A stretch of 64,000 nucleotides of DNA from CAYMTR01 sp964393405 (lineage in GTDB: Bacteria; Bacteroidota; Bacteroidia; Bacteroidales; Prolixibacteraceae), in assembly GCA_964393405.1 (NCBI GenBank), contig CAYMTR010000012.1, positions 1 to 64,000 on the forward strand, read 5' to 3'. This document shows positions 17,596 through 26,404 of this stretch, in pieces. The position numbers and the translations under genes are program-made. Under the pieces are notes generated by a model. It was not told the origin of the DNA. It saw only the letters and a program-made list of their open reading frames with translations, and did not search any database. Position 1 is the first letter of the stretch, and every line of letters starts with the position of its first letter.

Positions 17596-20214
17596 ATGAC
17601 TTCAAAAGAAATTAGAAATTCATTTTTGAACTTTTTTAAAAGTAAAGAACATCAGATAGTTAGCTCCGCACCTATGGTCGTAAAAAACGACCCAACTCTT
17701 ATGTTCACCAATGCGGGCATGAATCAATTCAAGGACATATTCCTTGGAAACGAACCCCCAAAAAGCAAAAGAATTGCTGACACCCAGAAATGTCTTAGAG
17801 TGTCTGGTAAACATAATGATCTTGAAGAGGTTGGACACGATACATATCACCATACTATGTTCGAAATGCTTGGAAACTGGTCTTTTGGTGATTATTTTAA
17901 AAAAGATGCCATCGATTGGGCATGGGAATTTCTTGTAAAACTAATGGGTATATCTCCGGATAGACTTTACGCTACAATCTTTGAGGGTGACTCATCTGAT
18001 GGAGTAGCCCGCGACCAGGAAGCATATAATTTATGGAAACAGTATCTTCCCGAGGAAAGAATAATTAATGGCAATAAAAAAGATAATTTCTGGGAAATGG
18101 GCGATACCGGACCTTGTGGCCCTTGCTCTGAAATTCATGTTGATATCCGTGATGAAGAAGAAAGAAAGAAAATTCCCGGTATTCAACTTGTAAACAACGA
18201 TCATCCTCTTGTAATCGAAATCTGGAACCTGGTTTTTATCCAATATAACAGAAAAGCAAATGGTTCTTTGGAAGAACTTCCTGCAAAACACGTCGATACA
18301 GGGATGGGATTCGAAAGGCTAAATATGGTTCTGCAAGGTAAAAAATCTAACTATGACACTGATATTTTTCAACCTATAATATCCGAAATTGCCAAACTCT
18401 CAGGAAATAAATATGGAGATATCGAAAAACAGGATATCGCTATGAGAGTTATTGCCGACCATTTAAGAGCTATTGCCTTTGCTATTGCCGATGGTCAACT
18501 CCCATCAAATAATAAAGCAGGTTATGTAATTAGAAGAATTCTTCGCCGTGCTGTTCGCTATGGCTATACCTTTTTAAATTTCCGTGAAGCATTTATTTAC
18601 AGACTTATACCTGTCCTGAAAGATCAGATGGGTGAAGCATTCCCTGAACTTAATTCTCAGGAATCGCTGATTTCTAAAGTGATCAAGGAAGAAGAAGAAT
18701 CTTTTCTCAGAACCCTTGAAACTGGCCTAAAACTTTTAGATGGTATTTGCCATAGAGCGAAAGAATCAAATACCTCGGTCGTTAGTGGCAAAGATGCTTT
18801 TACTCTTTATGATACTTTTGGATTTCCTCTTGATCTTACTGAATTGATACTCAAAGAGAACAACCTTACTGTCGATTTAAATGAGTTTAACACTGAAATG
18901 GAACAACAGAAGAACCGTTCAAGAAATGCTGCAGCTCAGGAAGCAGGCGATTGGACTTTTGTTGGCGAAGATGAAAGAGTACAATTTATTGGTTACGATT
19001 TTAGTGTTACTGATGTAAAAATCATCCGATATCGTGAAATTAAAACCCAGAAGAATAAATTTTTCCACCTAGTTTTCAATAAAACTCCTTTTTATGCTGA
19101 ATCAGGCGGACAAGTGGGAGATAAAGGCATAATTGAAGCAAATGGGGAAAAAATAAAAATAATTGACACTCAGAAAGAAAACAATCTTATAATTCACGTA
19201 ACTGAAAAATTACCGTCAAATCCTGCTGCTTTATTCAAGGCTACTGTCCCTGAGGATGTAAGAACTTTAACTGCTAATAACCACTCAGCTACTCATTTAC
19301 TCGATCACGCATTACGCGAAGTTCTTGGAAAACATGTTGAACAAAAAGGTTCTCTTGTCACTCCTGATTATCTTCGCTTCGATTTTTCTCATTTTCAAAA
19401 AGTTTCTGATGATGAATTGCTGAAAGTACAACGCATCGTAAATAATATGATCCGCAAAAACATAACCTGCGATGAATTTAGGTCAATTCCTATTTCTAAA
19501 GCTCAGGAAATGGGTGCAATTGCATTATTTGGCGAGAAATATGGCGATGAAGTCAGAGTAATTAAATTTGGCGAATCTATCGAATTATGCGGAGGAATTC
19601 ACGTAAAAAGCACTGGCCAAATAGGCATGTTCCATATCATTTCTGAAAGTGCAATATCTGCAGGTGTAAGAAGAATTGAAGCTATTACCGCAAACAAGGT
19701 TGAAGAACTATTCGAACTTAATACTTCAATTGTAAAGCATTCAAAACAAATTCTTAATAACCCTTCTGACATCTCAAAGGCAATTCTAGACTTAATTGAA
19801 AAGAATAATAATCTTACTAAGCAACTTGAAGAGTTTGCCAGAGCTGAATCAATTAAAATCAAGGATGAACTAAAAAATAAAGTAGAAATAATTAATGGAG
19901 TTAATGTGATTGCTCAAATGATTTCAGCTGATAATCCTCAGATAGTTAAAGACATTTCATTCCAGCTCAAAAATGAAATTGAAAACTTATTTCTTGTTCT
20001 GGGTGCTAACATTGACGGAAAACCTAATCTGACAATAATGATTTCTGAGTCTATTGTAAATGAAAAAGGAATTAATGCCGGAACTATTGTACGTGAAGCA
20101 GCTAAAGCGATGCAAGGTGGCGGGGGTGGTCAGCCATTTTATGCAACAGCAGGAGGAAAGGATTTAAACGGTTTACAAAATGCTATCAGTATTGCAAAGA
20201 ATACCATTGAATAA
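17596..20214 (+). CDS. alaS: Alanyl-tRNA synthetase
   Basis: 872 residues, full length. It charges tRNA-Ala. The N-terminal class II core starts with FLNFFKSKEHQIVSSAPMV and has motif 2 region FTNAGMNQFKD. The editing domain holds the zinc-binding HSATH and CGGIH motifs (HxxxH and CxxxH). The C-terminal DHHA1 domain ends with the glycine-rich GGGGGQPFYATAGG. It stands alone between divergent lytM and the acyl-CoA synthetase and is followed by a strong terminator at 20251. The ATG at 17596 gives the standard N terminus. Confidence 0.98.
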   Translation: MTSKEIRNSFLNFFKSKEHQIVSSAPMVVKNDPTLMFTNAGMNQFKDIFLGNEPPKSKRIADTQKCLRVSGKHNDLEEVGHDTYHHTMFEMLGNWSFGDYFKKDAIDWAWEFLVKLMGISPDRLYATIFEGDSSDGVARDQEAYNLWKQYLPEERIINGNKKDNFWEMGDTGPCGPCSEIHVDIRDEEERKKIPGIQLVNNDHPLVIEIWNLVFIQYNRKANGSLEELPAKHVDTGMGFERLNMVLQGKKSNYDTDIFQPIISEIAKLSGNKYGDIEKQDIAMRVIADHLRAIAFAIADGQLPSNNKAGYVIRRILRRAVRYGYTFLNFREAFIYRLIPVLKDQMGEAFPELNSQESLISKVIKEEEESFLRTLETGLKLLDGICHRAKESNTSVVSGKDAFTLYDTFGFPLDLTELILKENNLTVDLNEFNTEMEQQKNRSRNAAAQEAGDWTFVGEDERVQFIGYDFSVTDVKIIRYREIKTQKNKFFHLVFNKTPFYAESGGQVGDKGIIEANGEKIKIIDTQKENNLIIHVTEKLPSNPAALFKATVPEDVRTLTANNHSATHLLDHALREVLGKHVEQKGSLVTPDYLRFDFSHFQKVSDDELLKVQRIVNNMIRKNITCDEFRSIPISKAQEMGAIALFGEKYGDEVRVIKFGESIELCGGIHVKSTGQIGMFHIISESAISAGVRRIEAITANKVEELFELNTSIVKHSKQILNNPSDISKAILDLIEKNNNLTKQLEEFARAESIKIKDELKNKVEIINGVNVIAQMISADNPQIVKDISFQLKNEIENLFLVLGANIDGKPNLTIMISESIVNEKGINAGTIVREAAKAMQGGGGGQPFYATAGGKDLNGLQNAISIAKNTIE

Positions 20215-20250
20215 CATAAAATTAGACTGACTGTTTATTTATATAATCTA

Positions 20251-20285
20251 AGAGGTGCAAAAATTGCACCTCTTTTTTTTTATTT
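20251..20285 (+). terminator. Intrinsic terminator after alaS
   Basis: A perfect 10-bp stem (AGAGGTGCAA / TTGCACCTCT) with a three-base A loop runs directly into a T-run (20271-20285). It lies 37 nt after the alaS stop. Confidence 0.93.
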
Positions 20286-20466
20286 TTCAAATTTTAATTT
20301 TGCAAGTTCGAATATAAAAAAATTAAAATTCTATTTTAGAACCCTCAATTTGTGACACTTAAGAAAACCATGATCTAAAAAATCAAATACTAAATACTAT
20401 TCATAACTTTTTGTTTCATAAAAATTCTATTTTAGATACCGGAAATCTGGAAATTTTTAAATAGTT

Positions 20467-22356
20467 ATGGAAGTTGCTTACCTAAAGGTTGAGCGAACAT
20501 TTGATCTGCTCGATCAATATCAGAATTTATATGCTGATAAAAAAGTTGCCTTAGCCGGACGAAACAGTCAGGACTGGTATTCTTATTCTTCAAAAGAATA
20601 TGTCGAAATCACAAATAATATCAGCTATGGATTATTATCGCTGGGAGTCAAAAAGGGTGACAAAATCGCCACTGTAACCACCAATCGTCCTGAATGGAAC
20701 TTCTTTGACCTTGGCATAGCACAAATTGGCGCTGTCCATGTCCCAATATATCCAACAATAAGTATCGAAGAGTATAAATATATTTTGGAGCATTGTGAAG
20801 CTAATATTGTTATTGTTGGAGACAAAAAGCTTTACGATAAAATCAGCTCTCTAATTAATGATATCGATACTTTGAAAGATATTTTTTCTTTTGACAGTAT
20901 TGATGGAGTAAAACGATGGACAGAATTATGCGATTTAGGAAAAAATAATCCTGCCAAAGAAGAACTTTTAAGTATTAAGAATTCAATTACTCCCGACGAT
21001 CTGGTTACGTTAATCTACACTTCAGGCACAACAGGGGTTCCTAAAGGCGTCATGCTTTCTCACAGAAACCTTGTTTCAAACTTTACAGAACATGCGAAGA
21101 ATCACCACCTCGGGAAAGAAGCAAGAGCTCTGAGTTTTCTTCCCCTGTGCCATGTTTATGAACGAAGCATGAATTATCACTTTCAATATAAGGGATTAAG
21201 CATTTACTATGTGTCAAATCTTGGACATATAATGAACGCTGTAAAAGAAATTAAACCTCATATTTTTAATACAGTTCCTCGTCTACTGGAAAGGATTTAC
21301 GATGGAATTATTGGTAAAGGCAAAGAACTAAAAGGTCTGAAAAGGGCTATATTCTTCTGGGCTATAACCTTGGGAAGAAAATTTGATTACGGTAAAAGAT
21401 TCACTTGGGCATTTAACCAAAGAAGAAAACTTGCCGACTACCTAATATATTCAAAGTGGAGAGCTGTGCTGGGAGGACATATTGAAGTAATTGTTTCGGG
21501 CGGTGCTGCTTTACAGCCCCGCATTGCAAGAGTTCTGGGCGTTGCGGGAATTAAAACCCTTGAAGGCTACGGACTAACTGAAACATCTCCTGTTATTGCT
21601 GTAAGCAATCTTTTAACCAACGAAATTAGAATTGGTACTGTGGGTATTATTCTACCTGGTATTGATGTTAAACTTGCTGAAGACGGAGAAATTATCTGCA
21701 AAGGTCCAAATGTCATGCTTGGTTATTACAAGGAACCCGAACTAACCAAGAATGCAATCGACGAAAATGGATACTTCCATACAGGTGATATAGGTACTTT
21801 TATCGAAGGAAAATATCTCAAAATCACAGACCGCAAAAAGGAGATATTCAAACTTTCAGGAGGCAAATATATTGCTCCTCAAATGATAGAAAATAAACTC
21901 AAAGAGTCAATGTTCATACAACTTGCAATGGTTGTTGGTGAAAACGAAAAATTCGCTTCTGCTCTTATAGTTCCTGATTTTGCTTATTTACAAAAATGGT
22001 GCGAACAAAAAGGCATTTCTTACTCAAATAAAGATGAAATAATTCTTAATCCTGATGTTATTGCTGCTATTCAAAAAGAGGTCTCAGAAACTAATAAAAC
22101 CTTAGGCCAGGTAGAAGAAATTAAACGATTTAGGTTAATTTCCGATGAATGGTCTCCCGAAACCGGCGAAATGTCTCCTACTCTTAAATTGAAGAGAAAT
22201 GTCATAAGCCAGCGATACAGCGATATAATTGAAGAAATCTTTACTCCTTCCAGAACTGAAGATGGCAGATTAAGAATAAGAATCCCAAGAATCAATCTTA
22301 GCCTTTCTGAATTGATTAACAAACTCCGAAATGGCAATATTTTCATGAACTGGTAA
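20467..22356 (+). CDS. Long-chain fatty acid-CoA ligase (AMP-forming)
   Basis: 629 residues. An ANL-superfamily adenylating enzyme that activates long-chain fatty acids to acyl-CoA through an acyl-AMP. The P-loop-like motif is LIYTSGTTGVPKGVMLSHRN (about 180-200). The A5 region is EGYGLTETSP, the A7 region YFHTGDIG and the A8 hinge KLSGGKYIAPQ. The length and the LPLCHVYERS motif match the FadD15/FAA1-like subgroup. It is monocistronic, bounded by terminators on both sides. A second ANL ligase of a different subgroup lies at 44.8 kb. Confidence 0.92.
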   Translation: MEVAYLKVERTFDLLDQYQNLYADKKVALAGRNSQDWYSYSSKEYVEITNNISYGLLSLGVKKGDKIATVTTNRPEWNFFDLGIAQIGAVHVPIYPTISIEEYKYILEHCEANIVIVGDKKLYDKISSLINDIDTLKDIFSFDSIDGVKRWTELCDLGKNNPAKEELLSIKNSITPDDLVTLIYTSGTTGVPKGVMLSHRNLVSNFTEHAKNHHLGKEARALSFLPLCHVYERSMNYHFQYKGLSIYYVSNLGHIMNAVKEIKPHIFNTVPRLLERIYDGIIGKGKELKGLKRAIFFWAITLGRKFDYGKRFTWAFNQRRKLADYLIYSKWRAVLGGHIEVIVSGGAALQPRIARVLGVAGIKTLEGYGLTETSPVIAVSNLLTNEIRIGTVGIILPGIDVKLAEDGEIICKGPNVMLGYYKEPELTKNAIDENGYFHTGDIGTFIEGKYLKITDRKKEIFKLSGGKYIAPQMIENKLKESMFIQLAMVVGENEKFASALIVPDFAYLQKWCEQKGISYSNKDEIILNPDVIAAIQKEVSETNKTLGQVEEIKRFRLISDEWSPETGEMSPTLKLKRNVISQRYSDIIEEIFTPSRTEDGRLRIRIPRINLSLSELINKLRNGNIFMNW

Positions 22357-22408
22357 AATTCTTTTTTAGCAAGCAATATACGATCGCAATAAAATCTAAT
22401 TTAAAATA

Positions 22409-22437
22409 AAATCCCGAACCGGCCGGTTCGGGATTTT
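22409..22437. terminator. Bidirectional-looking terminator after the acyl-CoA ligase
   Basis: A near-perfect palindrome of about 26 nt (AATCCCGAACCGG and its complement) is followed by a T-run on the plus strand. It closes the rightward ligase gene; on the minus strand the flanking A/T context is weaker. Confidence 0.85.
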
Positions 22438-22630
22438 TGTTGCCCTAAACTTATTTGAAGGTAAAGTTGTTTTGTGGATAAGGGGAACAACTTTGGGAGT
22501 CTAGCTGGTTCAAAAGCAACCTGCCTGTCTAGGGATTAACATTATCTTAACAAACAAAAACCTCTATTTCTTATATCTGTATTCAAAATAAAATAATTTA
22601 AACACTGAAAACAAAAAAAATAAATAAACT

Positions 22631-22672
22631 ACCTATTTTGACCATTAAACGACCTGTTTTGACCATTAAACG
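22631..22672. repeat. Two-copy 21-nt tandem repeat
   Basis: Copies at 22631-22651 and 22652-22672 share 20 of 21 bases (ACCTATTTTGACCATTAAAC versus ACCTGTTTTGACCATTAAAC, both followed by G). They lie just beyond the groEL terminator. The role is unknown. Confidence 0.9.
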
Positions 22673-22689
22673 GTTTTTTATAAAACAAA

Positions 22690-22715
22690 AAATCCTGCCT
22701 TTTCAGACAGGATTT
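22690..22715 (-). terminator. Intrinsic terminator after groEL
   Basis: An AAATCCTG / CAGGATTT stem with a short pyrimidine-rich loop is followed on the minus strand by a T-rich run (22680-22690). It lies 21 nt beyond the groEL stop. Confidence 0.85.
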
Positions 22716-22735
22716 CCCAATTATTTCATTTTTGT

Positions 22736-24370
22736 TTACATCATTCCTGGCATACCGCCACCCATTCCTCCACCTGGCATTGGTGGATTATCTTCCTTTT
22801 CTTCAACCAAAACACATTCTGTTGTTAAGAACATTCCGGCTATAGAAGCTGCATTCTCTAATGCAATACGTGCAACTTTTGCAGGGTCAATAACTCCGGT
22901 ATCAAACAAGTTCTCATACTCGTCAGTCCTTGCATTGTAACCAAAGTCATTTGTTCCTTCTTTAACCTTCTGTGCAACTACTGCACCTTCTCTACCGGAA
23001 TTGACAACAATTTGACGCAAAGGCTCTTCAATAGCACGTTTTACTATCTCAATACCGGTCGTTTCATCATCATTATCACCAACAAGACCGTCAAGTGAAG
23101 AAATTGCCCTTATATAAGCAACTCCACCTCCGGGTATTATACCTTCTTCAACAGCAGCTCTTGTTGCACTTAATGCATCATCAACCCTGTCTTTCTTTTC
23201 TTTCATTTCAACTTCTGAAGCAGCTCCAACATAAAGTACTGCTACCCCACCTGCAAGTTTTGCAAGTCTTTCCTGAAGTTTTTCTTTATCATAGTCTGAA
23301 GTCGTAACTTCAATCTGTTTCTTTATCTGAGCTACTCTGGCTGAAATATTACTCTGTTCTCCTGAGCCATTTACAATTGTTGTGTTTTCTTTGTCAATCG
23401 TAATTTTTTCGGCAGTTCCGAGCATATCTAAAGTCGCCTGCTCTAGCTTCATTCCTTTTTCTTCTGTTATCACAGTTCCACCTGTAAGAACAGCTATGTC
23501 TTCAAGCATTTCTTTACGACGGTCACCAAATCCTGGAGCTTTCACCGCTGCAACTTTTAATGAACCTCTTAATCTGTTTACAACTAATGTTGCTAAGGCT
23601 TCACCATCAACATCTTCTGCAATTATCAACAAAGGACGACCTGTTTGTGCAGATGCCTCAAGTATTGGAAGAAGATCTTTCATTGTAGAAATCTTCTTGT
23701 CGTATATCAGAATATAAGGATGGTCAAGTTCTGCTGCCATCTTTTCTGTATTAGTAATAAAATATGCTGAAATATACCCTCTGTCAAACTGCATCCCTTC
23801 AACAACATCTACATAAGTATCTGTACTCTTTGATTCTTCAACAGTTATAACTCCTTCTTTGTTGACTTTCTCCATTGCTTCGGCAATCAACTTTCCGATT
23901 GTATCATCTCCGTTTGCGGAAATACGGGCTACTTGCTCAATTTTACTGAAATCGTCACCAACATTCTGTGATTGCTCTTTTATGCTTTTAACTACTCTTG
24001 AAACTGCCTTGTCAATACCCCTTTTTAAATCCATTGGGTTTGCTCCGGCAGTAACATTTTTGAGACCAACAGTAATGATTGATTGTGCAAGTACTGTAGC
24101 TGTTGTTGTTCCGTCTCCTGCATCATCACCAGTTTTTGAAGCTACTTCTTTAAGCATTTGTGCTCCAAGGTTCTCATATGAATCAGATAGGTCAATTTCT
24201 TTTGCAACTGTAACACCATCTTTTGTAATCTGTGGTGCTCCAAATTTCTTCTCAATTATTACATTACGCCCTTTTGGTCCAAGCGTAACTTTTACTGCAT
24301 CAGCCAGTTTATCAACACCTTTCTTAAGAAGGTCACGGGCTTCAATATTAAATTTTATTTCTTTTGACAT
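22736..24370 (-). CDS. groEL: 60 kDa chaperonin GroEL
   Basis: 544 residues, standard length. It forms the double-ring chaperonin that folds proteins with GroES and ATP. Hallmarks are VTLGPKGRNV near residue 30, AGDGTTTATVLAQ (ATP site, about 86-98), and the C-terminal GGM-repeat tail (PGGGMGGGMPGMM). It lies 29 nt after groES in one leftward operon and is followed by a terminator. Several long open frames on the opposite strand are shadows of its codon usage. Confidence 0.99.
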   Translation of the reverse strand: MSKEIKFNIEARDLLKKGVDKLADAVKVTLGPKGRNVIIEKKFGAPQITKDGVTVAKEIDLSDSYENLGAQMLKEVASKTGDDAGDGTTTATVLAQSIITVGLKNVTAGANPMDLKRGIDKAVSRVVKSIKEQSQNVGDDFSKIEQVARISANGDDTIGKLIAEAMEKVNKEGVITVEESKSTDTYVDVVEGMQFDRGYISAYFITNTEKMAAELDHPYILIYDKKISTMKDLLPILEASAQTGRPLLIIAEDVDGEALATLVVNRLRGSLKVAAVKAPGFGDRRKEMLEDIAVLTGGTVITEEKGMKLEQATLDMLGTAEKITIDKENTTIVNGSGEQSNISARVAQIKKQIEVTTSDYDKEKLQERLAKLAGGVAVLYVGAASEVEMKEKKDRVDDALSATRAAVEEGIIPGGGVAYIRAISSLDGLVGDNDDETTGIEIVKRAIEEPLRQIVVNSGREGAVVAQKVKEGTNDFGYNARTDEYENLFDTGVIDPAKVARIALENAASIAGMFLTTECVLVEEKEDNPPMPGGGMGGGMPGMM

Positions 24371-24399
24371 AATTAATGATTTTAGAATTTTTTAGTTAA

Positions 24400-24678
24400 T
24401 CAAGCAATGTACAAAACATCATTTTGAGAAAGTAAGAGGTAGTCTGTTCCGTCAATGTTTAATTCAGTTCCTGAATATTTTCCGTAGAAAACTGTATCTC
24501 CGATTTTTACTTCCATGGTTTCATCCTTCTTCGCCAAACCGGTTAATACAACTTTACCCTGCTGAGGTTTTTCTTTTGCTGAATCTGGAATAAAAATTCC
24601 ACTGGCTGTTTTTTCTTCAGCCGCCATCGGTTCTACAAGGATCTTCCCTGCCAGAATCTTTCCTTTTAAATCTGCCAT
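24400..24678 (-). CDS. groES: 10 kDa chaperonin GroES
   Basis: 92 residues. It is the co-chaperonin lid of GroEL. The mobile loop segment (EKTASGIFIPDSAKEKPQ) and the roof strand (VKIGDTVFYGKYSGTEL) are typical. It heads the groES-groEL operon. No CIRCE inverted repeat was found upstream; instead two direct TTGGCATGA repeats lie at 24730-24767. Confidence 0.98.
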   Translation of the reverse strand: MADLKGKILAGKILVEPMAAEEKTASGIFIPDSAKEKPQQGKVVLTGLAKKDETMEVKIGDTVFYGKYSGTELNIDGTDYLLLSQNDVLYIA

Positions 24679-24729
24679 TTTATTTTATTTTAGTTTAACA
24701 TACATTTTGGTATCCCCTATTTATCAGAA

Positions 24730-24767
24730 TTCATGCCAAAGAGATAAACTGACATTTTCATGCCAAG
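24730..24767 (-). promoter_or_regulatory. Paired TTGGCATGAA direct repeats upstream of groESL
   Basis: On the minus strand the word TTGGCATGAA occurs twice, 27 bp apart (plus coordinates 24730-24739 and 24757-24766), 52-90 nt before the groES ATG. The spacing is about two and a half helical turns. The element could be an operator or activator site of the heat-shock operon. It is not CIRCE, and a sigma-54 promoter reading fails at the -12 element. Confidence 0.4.
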
Positions 24768-24795
24768 GTGACAGACTTTCATTTATAACAACAAA

Positions 24796-24821
24796 AAAGG
24801 TGTCACTTTTAGTAACACCTT
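24796..24821 (-). terminator. Intrinsic terminator after secG
   Basis: On the minus strand the arm AAGGTGTTAC pairs with GTGACACCTT (one G-T pair) and runs into a T-run. It lies 32 nt after the secG stop and separates that operon from groESL. Confidence 0.9.
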
Positions 24822-24852
24822 CCTGCTATTTTTTCAATTTTAAATTCTCTTT

Positions 24853-25200
24853 TTATTCTTCTGCCTTATCACCTACAGCTTCGATTTCAGAAGCAGAAGT
24901 AGGGAAATTAGGTGTCTGAGTTGGATCAACTGCTGATTGAACCTGCTCACTGATTACAGATTGATTTTGTACAGTATCACGTGGGATAACTGCACTTGCG
25001 AATATACACAAAACTAAAAGAGCACCTGCTAAATACCAAGTCGCTTTTTCTAAGAAATCTGCTGTGCGCCTTACGCCCATTATCTGATTATTGCCAGAAA
25101 AGCTTGATGCTAATCCTCCACCTTTTGAATTCTGTACTAAAACTATAAGCACTAAAAAAAGGCAAACTATGAAAATGAGAACTATTGCAACCGTATACAT
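24853..25200 (-). CDS. secG: Preprotein translocase subunit SecG
   Basis: 115 residues. Two transmembrane helices (about 3-23 and 55-75) flank the conserved cytosolic loop with VQNSKGGGLASSF, diagnostic of SecG. SecG assists the SecYEG channel in protein export across the inner membrane. The C-terminal 40 residues are acidic and Gln/Thr-rich, a common extension in Bacteroidota. The gene is the last of the leftward unit sigma-54 activator, lptE, TPR-like gene, secG, with 4-nt spacing to the gene before it. Confidence 0.95.
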   Translation of the reverse strand: MYTVAIVLIFIVCLFLVLIVLVQNSKGGGLASSFSGNNQIMGVRRTADFLEKATWYLAGALLVLCIFASAVIPRDTVQNQSVISEQVQSAVDPTQTPNFPTSASEIEAVGDKAEE

Positions 25201-25204
25201 TTTG

Positions 25205-25885
25205 TTATTCTTTAGATATTAATTTTTTTATATTTTCAATTTGACCCGCAAAGTAAATACTTTTTTCCGGTATTTTCAAACTTAATTTTTCATACGCTTC
25301 AATTGCTTCATTATATAATCCTTGTTTTTGATATATCGAAGCTAAAGTCTCTGTTATCAAATCTTCATTCATCCCTGTAACTGTCTCATTTATACCTTTA
25401 CTCTCTTCTACCTTTTCTACTATAACAGGAATTCTTGTGACATTACTTCTTAAAAATTTATCAATTAAATCATCCTTTGAATTATTTCCGGCTGTAGATT
25501 CTTTTTCTTCAAAATCAAATAATTGAAATGGTATCTCAACCTCAGTTTGTATTTCTGAACTTTCAGAAATAATGTTCCTCTCACTCAAATCTTCGAAATT
25601 TTTTATATCCGAATCATCAAAAGGTATCAATTCATATCTTTCCTGCCACTTATAATCCACCTCAAGCAACCTATACAACATTGAACGATGAGGAATATAG
25701 ATTGAATTTTTTGTGAGCTCAGATTCATATTTGAAACTTTCAACATTCTTAAGATTCCGAAGATACAAACTCCTGGCTGTAGGAAAATAGGGATAGTAAT
25801 CAATGATCTCTTTTAACCCCACAAGAGTCGATTCATCCAACAAATCCGGATTTCTTACATATTCTATGAAATCAAGCTTATTCAA
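25205..25885 (-). CDS. Conserved hypothetical protein with C-terminal TPR-like repeat
   Basis: 226 residues without a signal peptide. The N terminus (LKEIIDYYPYFPTARSLYLRN) and the region HRSMLYRLLEV are typical of an uncharacterised Bacteroidota family encoded between lptE and secG. The C terminus carries one tetratricopeptide-like repeat (ASIYQKQGLYNEAIEAYEKL, about 188-208). The middle is acidic and low in structure. Its place between an LPS-export lipoprotein and a Sec subunit suggests an envelope-related role, but this is inference. Confidence 0.8.
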   Translation of the reverse strand: MNKLDFIEYVRNPDLLDESTLVGLKEIIDYYPYFPTARSLYLRNLKNVESFKYESELTKNSIYIPHRSMLYRLLEVDYKWQERYELIPFDDSDIKNFEDLSERNIISESSEIQTEVEIPFQLFDFEEKESTAGNNSKDDLIDKFLRSNVTRIPVIVEKVEESKGINETVTGMNEDLITETLASIYQKQGLYNEAIEAYEKLSLKIPEKSIYFAGQIENIKKLISKE

Positions 25886-25888
25886 TTT

Positions 25889-26398
25889 TTACCAGTTTGC
25901 TATCGATTTATTGTAAATATCTTCTATGATCTGTTTTGTAATTATTTCTACCAAATTGTCTTCCACATCGCTTAATATATAATCAGAGCTGAAATCATCG
26001 TAAGCAGAAAACTCTGTTTCAAAATCCTCTTCATGGTTTTTATTATTCGTAAACTTAACCATAACCCTTATTGTAAGCCTGTTCATCGATGCTTGGTCGT
26101 CTGATTTTATTGCCATCGGCTGAACGTCATATGCGGTAATCTCCCCCTCAAATTCAAGATCTCCCTTATCTGTTAGATAATCAAGTCCCGACTGTCTAGT
26201 TAATTTTTCCTTAAGCTGTTCGGCAAAATAATCACTCAATGTCGGATTAATATTCCTAGCCCTGTTTGGAAAATTATAAATTGAATAGGTCTTTATATCG
26301 CGCGACACAGTTCCTTGCTTAAAAGAATAACTAACAGTACAACCAAAGTTAACTGCTACTAAAACAAGAAAAAATAAAAGCTTCTTTAAAATCTTCAT
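25889..26398 (-). CDS. lptE: LptE-family LPS assembly lipoprotein
   Basis: 169 residues. The lipoprotein signal ends at Cys20 (VAVNFGC). The body matches the Bacteroidota LptE-like family: SYSFKQGTVSRDIKTYSIYNF, then NPTLSDYFAEQLKEKL and a C-terminal helix with IIEDIYNKS. LptE plugs the LptD barrel in the outer membrane during LPS insertion. The gene starts 6 nt after the sigma-54 activator stop and 3 nt before the TPR-like gene, so the four genes should be one transcript. Confidence 0.87.
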   Translation of the reverse strand: MKILKKLLFFLVLVAVNFGCTVSYSFKQGTVSRDIKTYSIYNFPNRARNINPTLSDYFAEQLKEKLTRQSGLDYLTDKGDLEFEGEITAYDVQPMAIKSDDQASMNRLTIRVMVKFTNNKNHEEDFETEFSAYDDFSSDYILSDVEDNLVEIITKQIIEDIYNKSIANW

Positions 26399-26404
26399 AT
26401 TGTT

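Larger units (their letters stand above)
22438..22735. other. Gap between convergent genes with hairpin, tandem repeat and groEL terminator
   Basis: About 300 nt without a supported gene. It holds a 9-bp inverted repeat (AAAGTTGTT at 22463-22471, AACAACTTT at 22486-22494). A pair of GTCTAG words lies at 22499 and 22527. A two-copy tandem repeat (22631-22672) and the groEL terminator (22690-22715) follow. No coding signal was seen on either strand. Confidence 0.6.

Noticed and set aside
22631..22672. CRISPR array
   Set aside because: Only two directly abutting repeats, no spacers and no cas genes.
22638..24395. Long open frames opposite groEL (22638-22940, 23382-23717, 23859-24395)
   Set aside because: They are mirror frames of a strongly biased coding sequence and have no family motifs.
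24721..24750. Sigma-54 promoter before groES
   Set aside because: TTGGCAT fits the -24 element, but the -12 position reads CTGAT instead of TTGCA and the second copy fails as well.
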